Under the pieces are notes generated by a model. That model saw only the letters and a program-made list of their open reading frames with translations, was not told where the DNA came from and searched no databases. Below are positions 1-5,399 of a DNA stretch of 5,629 nucleotides, one piece after another (positions within the stretch are counted from its first letter, which is position 1; each line of letters opens with the position of its first letter). The stretch covers positions 483-6,111 of the forward strand of contig DOWV01000367.1 of the NCBI GenBank assembly GCA_003519375.1, given 5' to 3'. Origin of the DNA: Bacteroidota bacterium (GTDB lineage Bacteria; Bacteroidota; Ignavibacteria; UBA10030). The translations under genes and the position numbers were made by a program.

Positions 1-2789
1 GGTTGACATTGAAAGGCTCACGAGCAAACTCTGTAAAACCGGGATTTATCGAACCATCAGGGGTTGTCTGGACGGGAGATCTCAATGCGGGAGTGACGAG
101 GTTTGATCCATCATCCGGAAACAAGAGTGTTTTCAGACACGATCCAAAAAAACCAACGAGTCTCAGCGACGATAATGTCTACTCGATCTACGGCGATCGA
201 CAGGGCTCCATTTGGATCGGCACGAAAGGGGGTCTCGACCGTTTTGATGCAAAGACGGAAGCGTTCTCCCACTTCAGGCATCTCGATTCGGATCCGAATA
301 GTCTGAGTGATAACTGGGTGTGGCCGATTCTGGAGGATCGTTCCGGAAACCTTTGGGTTGGTACGTACAACGGCGGCCTGAACCGATTCGATCGGGCGAC
401 CGAAAAATTCACGCGGTTCCTGCACGAGGAGGCCGACCAGAGAAGTCTGAGTGGGAATCAGCTTTACTCACTCTACCAGGATCGCTCGGGTCTGATCTGG
501 GTTGGTATGAACGATCATGGTGTCGACTCGTTTCACCCCGAGCTTGGAGGATTTGTGCACATGACGCACGATCCTTCCGAGGTGAACAGCCTTCTGGATA
601 ACAACATTCTCGGCATGTATGCTGATCGCTCAGGTGCTATTTGGGTCGGGACCCGTGGAGGGCTTGACCGGTTCGATCGAGCCAGAGGCACGTTCACTCA
701 TTTCAAGAACGATCCTTCCAATCCACGGAGTATTGGCCACAACCTCGTTCAATGCCTTTTTGAAGATCGGTCGGGAACGCTCTGGATCGGAACTGTGAAC
801 AACGGTCTCGATCGATACGACCGAAAAACCGGCACGTTCACTCATTATCGCAACGATCCGGCGAATCCGAATAGCCTGAGCGATAACAGGGTGTATGCGC
901 TGACTCAGGACAAAGATGGCTCGATTTGGGTCGGGACGTACCGGGGTGGATTGAACAAGCTCGATCCTGCTTCCGGCAGGTTTACGCGGTACCTGCACAG
1001 TGATACAATCGCGGGGAGCCTTAGCGCACGTGGAGTGTTCTCATTGCTCGAAGACCGCGAAGGCACACTCTGGGTCGGGACATTTGGCGGGGGCCTCGAC
1101 AGGTTTGACAGGACGACGAACACCTTTGTCCATTACCGGCATGATCCCCATGACAACGGCAGCCTGAGTGATGACCTCATCGTCAATTTGCATCAGGATA
1201 GGAATGGAGCTTTGTGGATCGGCACAACAGGCGGTCTCAACAAGTACGACCGATCCACAGGCAAGTTCAAGTCATACCACGCCAAAGATGGACTGCCAAA
1301 CGACGTCATCTTCGGAATTCTTGAGGACGGGAATGGACTCCTCTGGTTGAGCACCAACAAGGGGCTTTGCCGTTTTGATCCCGGGCGCAAGACGTTCAAC
1401 AACTATGATTACAACGACGGTTTGCAGGGAGATGAATTCAATCAAAATGCGTTCGCACGCGATTTGCGAACGGGAGAAATGTACTTTGGAGGGAGCAACG
1501 GGTTCAATTATTTCCAACCGGAAAACATCCGGGACAATTCATTCATTCCGCAGATCTCCTTCGTGGCATTTACCCGTTACAATACCGACGACAAAGAAGG
1601 GAAGCCCATCACGGAAATTGGCATGGATGTCAAACCCCGAATCACCCTTTCGTACAAGGACAATGTCGCCAATTTCGAGTTCGCCGCACTCAGTTTCTAC
1701 AACAGCTCGAAGAACCAATATGCATACAAGCTGGACGGTTTCAGCGACAATTGGATTCAACTGGGGACGCAGCGGAAAGCAACATTCACAAACCTGGAGG
1801 GGGGAGAGTACGTTTTGCGTGTTAAGGGATCCAACAACGATGGAGTCTGGAACGACCAGGGCGTCGTCCTGAGTCTCATCGTTAATCCGCCGTGGTGGAA
1901 AACGAGAGGGGCCTATGCCGGCTATATCGTGATTGTCTTCGGTCTGCTCTACTCGCTCCGGAAGTTCGAGCTGAACAGACGGGAAGAAAAGGCGAGAGTT
2001 CGTGAATCCGAGCTTCGGGCAAAGGCGATGGAGGCAGAGAAGCGCGCTCTGGTCGCGGAGAACGAGCGACAGACGAAAGAACTCGAGGATGCAAGAAAGC
2101 TTCAGCTTTCGCTCCTCCCGAAGGATGTACCAGTTCTCGAACCGTACGAAATCGCAGTATTCATGAAGACAGCGACGGAAGTCGGCGGCGACTACTACGA
2201 TTTCCGAGTGGGTCCCGATAGCTCACTTGACATTGCGTTCGGAGACGCCACGGGCCACGGGATGCAGGCCGGGACGATTGTGACCCTCATGAAAGGCCTC
2301 TTCGTATCGGATTCCTCATGGTTTGATATCCCCGCGTTCTTCAACCATTGCAGCAAGGCGATCAAAGATATCAGGCTCGGCCGCTTGTTCATGGCCTTTA
2401 CACTTGTGAGGCTTCAGGGAAATTCACTATATTTATCGAGTGCTGGAATGCCTCCGGTGTTCATCTTCAGGAAACGCGACGGGTCCGTCGAAGAGGTGTT
2501 GCTGAAGGGGATGCCTCTTGGCGCAATGAAGAACTTCCCGTACGCACTTTATGAGGCTTCCCTGGAGCGTGGAGACACGGTTCTTCTGATGACGGACGGT
2601 CTTCCCGAACAAAAGAATGTCCGCGAAGAGATGTTCGACTACGACCGGGTTCAGAGGGCGTTCGGGGAGGTGGCAACGAGAACCCCCGGCGAAATCATAG
2701 CCCATCTCGCAAGCGCCGGCGAGTCATGGATGGGAACGGCGAATCAGGATGATGATATTACGTTGATGGTGGTGAGGGTAAAGGATTGA
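1..2789 (+). CDS. Membrane sensor phosphatase: beta-propeller / Y_Y_Y / TM / SpoIIE-type PP2C (5' partial)
   Basis: The frame is open from the left edge. The first possible start, TTG at 3, is probably internal: the protein is already inside a propeller blade by residue 23 and shows no signal peptide. Numbering from that codon, ten blade motifs of the form D-x-x-G-x-x-W-I/V-G-T fall at Trp23, 71, 118, 166, 214, 261, 309, 357, 405 and 448, followed by a closing YFGGSNGFNYF blade (494-504). A Y_Y_Y-like beta-sandwich spans about 550-628, one hydrophobic helix about 637-652, and a charged helical linker about 654-700. The C-terminal SpoIIE/RsbU PP2C domain (about 701-928) retains the metal-binding acidic motifs VGGDYYD (Asp730), GDATGHG (Asp748), MTDG (Asp865) and DDDIT (917-919). 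The usual NAGH motif reads SSAGMPP. The propeller should lie outside the cytoplasmic membrane and the phosphatase inside. It would dephosphorylate a phospho-serine STAS protein, most simply the one encoded two genes downstream. The ligand is unknown. In relatives the same sensor half usually drives a histidine kinase. Confidence 0.93.
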   Translation, partial: LTLKGSRANSVKPGFIEPSGVVWTGDLNAGVTRFDPSSGNKSVFRHDPKKPTSLSDDNVYSIYGDRQGSIWIGTKGGLDRFDAKTEAFSHFRHLDSDPNSLSDNWVWPILEDRSGNLWVGTYNGGLNRFDRATEKFTRFLHEEADQRSLSGNQLYSLYQDRSGLIWVGMNDHGVDSFHPELGGFVHMTHDPSEVNSLLDNNILGMYADRSGAIWVGTRGGLDRFDRARGTFTHFKNDPSNPRSIGHNLVQCLFEDRSGTLWIGTVNNGLDRYDRKTGTFTHYRNDPANPNSLSDNRVYALTQDKDGSIWVGTYRGGLNKLDPASGRFTRYLHSDTIAGSLSARGVFSLLEDREGTLWVGTFGGGLDRFDRTTNTFVHYRHDPHDNGSLSDDLIVNLHQDRNGALWIGTTGGLNKYDRSTGKFKSYHAKDGLPNDVIFGILEDGNGLLWLSTNKGLCRFDPGRKTFNNYDYNDGLQGDEFNQNAFARDLRTGEMYFGGSNGFNYFQPENIRDNSFIPQISFVAFTRYNTDDKEGKPITEIGMDVKPRITLSYKDNVANFEFAALSFYNSSKNQYAYKLDGFSDNWIQLGTQRKATFTNLEGGEYVLRVKGSNNDGVWNDQGVVLSLIVNPPWWKTRGAYAGYIVIVFGLLYSLRKFELNRREEKARVRESELRAKAMEAEKRALVAENERQTKELEDARKLQLSLLPKDVPVLEPYEIAVFMKTATEVGGDYYDFRVGPDSSLDIAFGDATGHGMQAGTIVTLMKGLFVSDSSWFDIPAFFNHCSKAIKDIRLGRLFMAFTLVRLQGNSLYLSSAGMPPVFIFRKRDGSVEEVLLKGMPLGAMKNFPYALYEASLERGDTVLLMTDGLPEQKNVREEMFDYDRVQRAFGEVATRTPGEIIAHLASAGESWMGTANQDDDITLMVVRVKD
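24..1526 (+). repeat. Tandem beta-propeller blade repeats (Reg_prop type), coding
   Basis: The 5' half of the first gene is built from degenerate tandem repeats of about 144 bp (48 codons). The Trp of each blade recurs at intervals of 48, 47, 48, 48, 47, 48, 48, 48 and then 43 residues. Most units share the order H/N-D-P-x-x-x-x-S-L-S-D-N, then E/Q-D-R-x-G-x-x-W-I/V-G-T, then G-G-L-D/N-R-F/Y-D. The last 43-residue interval lacks the D-P-x-x-x-x-S-L-S segment and has DGLPND instead. The units are diverged at DNA level, so this is protein-domain repetition rather than a satellite. Known two-component-regulator sensors often have 14 blades in two rings. If that holds here, the eleven visible blades imply that about three more, plus a signal peptide, lie upstream; this is an inference. 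Confidence 0.9.
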
Positions 2790-2849
2790 TTCCTGCTGGG
2801 GAAAGCTCCGCATCAAGAGAGATGAGAAAACACCCGAGTACATCAGGCG

Positions 2850-2855
2850 AAAGGG
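2850..2855 (+). promoter_or_regulatory. Putative ribosome binding site for the RsbW-like gene
   Basis: AAAGGG lies 5 nt upstream of a GTG codon at 2861. It is a modest Shine-Dalgarno match but better placed than those before the other in-frame candidates: TTG 2786 overlaps the preceding stop, ATG 2822 has AGAGAG directly abutting it, and ATG 2873 has GAAAGAG only 3 nt away. It is the main reason for choosing GTG 2861. Confidence 0.45.
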
Positions 2856-2860
2856 CTTCT

Positions 2861-3277
2861 GTGAAAGAGTCGATGAAACTTAAGATCGCGCTGCCGAAGA
2901 TCCCCGACATTGAGCTCGTGGCTCTCGAAGGATTGGAGAGGTTGGCCAGATACATGGGAATCCGCGAGGACAAGATCGGCGAGGCGAGGATTCTAGTTAC
3001 GGAGGCGATCATAAACGGTCTCGAACACTCCGGGCAGAAGCATCCGACGGTACGCGTGGAGTTTTCGATGACGAAGAAAGAACTAGTGATTCTCGTCAGA
3101 GACTACGGCAAAGGATTCGAGCCGGGCGCAGTTGAAGAACCGGATATCAAGAAGAAAGTCGGCTCAAAGAACAAGCGAGGGTGGGGACTGAAGGTGATGA
3201 AGTCGATGTCCGACGATTTCCAAATCGAATCCGGGAAGCGTGGCACAAAAATCACAATCAAGAAGCTCCTCAGCTGA
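2861..3277 (+). CDS. RsbW/SpoIIAB-like anti-sigma factor, serine-protein kinase (GHKL ATPase)
   Basis: A single small HATPase_c (GHKL) domain, expected to be cytosolic. Numbering from Met at 2873, the N box is E-A-I-I-N-G-L-E-H (Glu44, Asn48, His52), the G1 box is D-Y-G-K-G (77-81), the G2-like box is R-G-W-G-L (102-106), and a G-T-K-I strand lies near 124-127. There is no phospho-acceptor His domain, so it is not a sensor histidine kinase. In the RsbW/SpoIIAB family such proteins phosphorylate a serine on a STAS antagonist and bind a sigma factor when the antagonist is phosphorylated. The STAS partner is encoded 10 nt downstream and PP2C genes flank the pair, which strongly supports this role. 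The start is uncertain. The frame is open back to TTG 2786, which would overlap the previous stop, but the extra N-terminal residues (I-P-A-G-E-S-S then a Ser/Arg-rich stretch) look non-domain, and conserved sequence begins around M-K-L-K-I. GTG 2861 was chosen on its ribosome binding site; ATG 2873 is the main alternative. The natural target is not visible here. Confidence 0.88.
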   Translation: MKESMKLKIALPKIPDIELVALEGLERLARYMGIREDKIGEARILVTEAIINGLEHSGQKHPTVRVEFSMTKKELVILVRDYGKGFEPGAVEEPDIKKKVGSKNKRGWGLKVMKSMSDDFQIESGKRGTKITIKKLLS

Positions 3278-3283
3278 AGGAAG
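3278..3283 (+). promoter_or_regulatory. Ribosome binding site deciding the STAS gene start
   Basis: AGGAAG sits 4 nt before ATG 3288 and directly after the preceding stop codon (3275-3277). It selects ATG 3288 over the in-frame GTG at 3240. That GTG would overlap the kinase gene and add a 16-residue Ser/Gln-rich leader that is not part of a STAS fold. Confidence 0.75.
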
Positions 3284-3287
3284 AAGT

Positions 3288-3644
3288 ATGGATCAGCCAT
3301 TCGCATTGACATCTGACCTGAAGGACAACTGCCTTGTCATCGCTACCTCGGGCTACGTGAATAACGTCGGCGGTGAAGCAATCGCAAAGGAGTTCACCCG
3401 CCACTTCGAAAAAGGGACGAAGAAGATTGTTATCAATCTCGCCAAATCGAAGGTCGTAAATTCGATCGGTATGTCATTCCTGATCGAGATCATCGAGCAG
3501 CTTGAGGATGCAGGCGGAAAGCTCGTTTTCACCGATCTCGATCCGGCTGTTGAAAAAATGCTGGCAATCATGGGACTATTCAAGTACGCAGGCAAAGAGC
3601 CGACGGTTGAGGACGCCCTCAGAGTCCTGACCTCCCGGAAGTGA
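3288..3644 (+). CDS. RsbV/SpoIIAA-like anti-anti-sigma factor (STAS domain)
   Basis: A 118-residue protein consisting of one STAS domain, the usual size for an RsbV/SpoIIAA antagonist. It opens with beta-strand L-V-I-A-T-S-G-Y-V and continues with K-I-V-I-N-L-A-K-S, then the switch loop V-V-N-S-I-G-M-S-F-L, then a helix and the strand K-L-V-F-T-D-L. Ser59 in N-S-I-G occupies the position of the phospho-acceptor serine in the family's D-S-S/T-G loop; the usual Asp is Asn58 here. In the model, the upstream kinase phosphorylates Ser59, either PP2C protein removes the phosphate, and the unphosphorylated form captures the kinase. It lies 10 nt after the kinase gene and 3 nt before the second phosphatase gene, so translation is probably coupled. 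What the kinase releases when this protein binds it (a sigma factor or something else) cannot be told from this window. Confidence 0.9.
   Translation: MDQPFALTSDLKDNCLVIATSGYVNNVGGEAIAKEFTRHFEKGTKKIVINLAKSKVVNSIGMSFLIEIIEQLEDAGGKLVFTDLDPAVEKMLAIMGLFKYAGKEPTVEDALRVLTSRK
3637..3641 (+). promoter_or_regulatory. Ribosome binding site for the soluble PP2C gene
   Basis: GGAAG lies 6 nt upstream of ATG 3648, inside the last codons of the STAS gene (stop 3642-3644). This arrangement suggests translational coupling and supports ATG 3648 over the later in-frame ATG at 3735. Confidence 0.65.
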
Positions 3645-3647
3645 AGA

Positions 3648-5273
3648 ATGGCCGGAACAACCAGATCGCCAAGGATATCCAGCACGAATCGACTCTCGCC
3701 ACGTATCGAATCCCTCCTGGCGGGATTTCGCAAAATGTCCGCAGTCACGAATCACGTTGATCTCGCCAAATCATCCAGCCGCCTTCTTGCCAAGCTCTTC
3801 AAAAACTCAAAAATCGACTTTCTCTATCGGTCACAGAATTCATCCGACTGGCAGTTGCTCGTGGACGGGCGCGCGCGCGGGCTGGAACAAATCCGTGACT
3901 TCCTCGGCGACAGGAATCAATCCTCGTTTTCGCTCAAAAAGACACCGATAGGATTGTGCAGTGCAAGCCTGATGGCAGACGATTCCCTCTTTGCCATTGC
4001 TCTCAAGTCCCCGTCATCGAGAGCGAAATTCTCAGAGACTGACAAGGTGCTCCTCCGGCTTTTCATTTACCTTCTTGATACCGCATATCAGCAGCTGCTC
4101 CATCGGCGGAATGAGAAATCGCTCATCTTCTCGCTCAATCATCGTGTCCTGCAGCTGAATAGCCTTATAGACACCGGCATCGAAGTCTCGAAGCTCGATC
4201 AGAGTGCTTCCCTCCAGCAGCTTGCCCTCGAGCGGGCGGCATCCCTGACGAACGCTTCAAAAGGCATTGTGCGGATAAGAGAAGGGGACAAGGTCGTTGA
4301 GGAAAGCTTTTTCCCGGATCGGTTCTCAACCCAGGCTATCAACGGTGAACAACAGACGATTGCTACGAGTTTCAAGTTCGCGAATCGGGCGTTCACCTTT
4401 GAGCTTTTCGAAAAGGAAAGCAGGCGAGGTGTGATCCCGTTCGAAGATACCGACCAGATGCTCCTCGATGCCCTCGCTCGCCAGGTCCACGCGTCGCTCG
4501 AGAACCGTTTCCTCCTCGAAAAGGAACTGGAGAACCAGAGGTTCGAGCAGGATATGGCTGTCGCAGCAGCAATCCAGAAGAAGATCATTCCAATCAAGTT
4601 GCCCGACATCGCCGGCTATGATGTTGCCGGCATCAACATCCCTTCCAAGTCCGTTGGCGGCGACTACTACGACTGCATTCCACTCGGTGATGGGTCGTTC
4701 GCACTTGTGATTGCAGATGTCGCCGGCAAAGGTGTGCCTGCCGCACTGCTCGTCAGCAGTCTGCACGCTTACCTGTCCGCCTACCTGGAAGGGGCTATCC
4801 CTCTCAGCCAGCTTGCGCAGAGATTGAACAAGGTTATCTGGCGGGCCTCGACGGACGACAAGTTCATCACGGCTTTTATCGGCATACTCAAGCCCGGAAA
4901 CGGCGAGTTGGAGATGCTGAACGCCGGGCACAATCCCACTTACCTGCTACGCAGGGATGGATCGGTGCAGGAGCTCGGTGCCGTGGGCCTCCCGCTCGGC
5001 ATGCTCGATATGGATTTCCCCTATCAGAGCGAGCGGATAACGATTGAAAAAGGCGAACGGCTGTTTCTCTACACGGACGGAATCACGGAGGCAGTCAACG
5101 AGCGGGAGGAATTCTACGATGTCGAGAGGCCGCTGCGCGATTTCTTTCTCGGGCACCAGCCCGCTCAATCCGGGGCTTTTATTCGCGAGCTCATTACGGA
5201 CATTAAGAAGTTCACCGGTTCAGCCCCTCAAAGCGACGATATCACCGCGCTTTACCTTCGCCGACTTCCTTAA
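3648..5273 (+). CDS. Soluble PP2C/SpoIIE-family serine phosphatase with GAF-like N-terminal regions
   Basis: A 541-residue protein with no signal peptide or transmembrane helix, so probably cytosolic. Residues 1-30 are basic and Ser-rich. Residues about 35-150 and 165-288 resemble two diverged GAF-type sensory folds. The second ends with the typical F-E-D-T-D-Q-M-L-L-D-A-L-A-R-Q-V helix; the first is called only weakly. A coiled-coil-like helix (about 285-312, ending A-A-A-I-Q-K-K-I-I-P) leads into an RsbU/SpoIIE PP2C domain at about 320-541. The acidic motifs are intact: VGGDYYD (Asp339), ADVAGKG (Asp357), LNAGHNP (424-430), LYTDGITEA (Asp477) and SDDIT (Asp530/531). All expected metal ligands are present, so it should be active. 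Position 3 nt after the STAS gene makes that protein the likely substrate. The signal read by the GAF-like region is unknown; no conserved ligand residues can be assigned by eye. It differs from the first gene's phosphatase in its sensor half and in keeping the canonical NAGH motif. Confidence 0.92.
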   Translation: MAGTTRSPRISSTNRLSPRIESLLAGFRKMSAVTNHVDLAKSSSRLLAKLFKNSKIDFLYRSQNSSDWQLLVDGRARGLEQIRDFLGDRNQSSFSLKKTPIGLCSASLMADDSLFAIALKSPSSRAKFSETDKVLLRLFIYLLDTAYQQLLHRRNEKSLIFSLNHRVLQLNSLIDTGIEVSKLDQSASLQQLALERAASLTNASKGIVRIREGDKVVEESFFPDRFSTQAINGEQQTIATSFKFANRAFTFELFEKESRRGVIPFEDTDQMLLDALARQVHASLENRFLLEKELENQRFEQDMAVAAAIQKKIIPIKLPDIAGYDVAGINIPSKSVGGDYYDCIPLGDGSFALVIADVAGKGVPAALLVSSLHAYLSAYLEGAIPLSQLAQRLNKVIWRASTDDKFITAFIGILKPGNGELEMLNAGHNPTYLLRRDGSVQELGAVGLPLGMLDMDFPYQSERITIEKGERLFLYTDGITEAVNEREEFYDVERPLRDFFLGHQPAQSGAFIRELITDIKKFTGSAPQSDDITALYLRRLP

Positions 5274-5317
5274 GACCGCTCGGTTCCAACGCTGCCTCTT
5301 CTCAGCTGTACCCCGGA

Positions 5318-5346
5318 TTGACTTTCCAGTTTGCAGGCGGTAGATT
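5318..5346 (+). promoter_or_regulatory. Candidate sigma70-type promoter for the GH51 gene
   Basis: TTGACT (5318-5323) and TAGATT (5341-5346) are separated by exactly 17 nt. They match the -35 consensus at 5 of 6 positions and the -10 consensus at 4 of 6, keeping the first two and last bases of the -10. A start point near 5353 would give a leader of roughly 45-50 nt before ATG 5400. If the host is a Bacteroidota member, its primary sigma factor prefers a different -7/-33 motif and this match could be fortuitous. The rest of the 5274-5399 gap shows no clear terminator, RNA gene or repeat. Confidence 0.4.
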
Positions 5347-5385
5347 CCATCGATCCGCCAGACCGTTACCAAAAGCCATGACTTC

Positions 5386-5392
5386 AGGGAAA
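5386..5392 (+). promoter_or_regulatory. Ribosome binding site for the GH51 gene
   Basis: AGGGAAA lies 7 nt before ATG 5400. It supports that start codon, which also gives a well-formed signal peptide. Confidence 0.55.
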
Positions 5393-5399
5393 CCTCGCG

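Larger units (their letters stand above)
1..5273 (+). other. Probable partner-switching operon (phosphatase - kinase - STAS - phosphatase)
   Basis: Four plus-strand genes of one pathway lie in series. The gaps are 71 nt (or an overlap, depending on the kinase start), 10 nt and 3 nt, and no hairpin followed by a T tract separates them. Together they supply every enzymatic step of an RsbU-RsbV-RsbW type switch plus a second phosphatase. The operon promoter lies upstream of the window, because the first gene is truncated. Confidence 0.75.

Noticed and set aside
1375..1872. 165-codon plus-strand open frame within the sensor gene
   Set aside because: It is out of frame with the clear Y_Y_Y and terminal blade coding sequence, is rich in Ser/Thr/Arg without domain features, and has no support as a separate gene.
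3240..3287. N-terminal extension of the STAS gene from GTG 3240
   Set aside because: It overlaps the end of the kinase gene and lies outside the STAS fold, while ATG 3288 has a well-placed AGGAAG.
4326..4931. 201-codon open frame on the minus strand inside the soluble phosphatase gene
   Set aside because: It lies wholly antisense to a gene with intact PP2C motifs. Its translation shows no recognisable domain and no ribosome binding site was evident. It is most simply a shadow of codon bias.
5291..5306. GCTG...CAGC hairpin after the soluble phosphatase gene as a terminator
   Set aside because: A 4-bp stem with an 8-nt loop and no downstream T run is too weak to call.
5336..5359. GGCGG...CCGCC inverted repeat in the last intergenic gap
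   Set aside because: The stem is only 5 bp with a 14-nt loop and no T tract follows. It also overlaps the candidate -10 element, so it is not supported as a terminator; an operator role cannot be shown.
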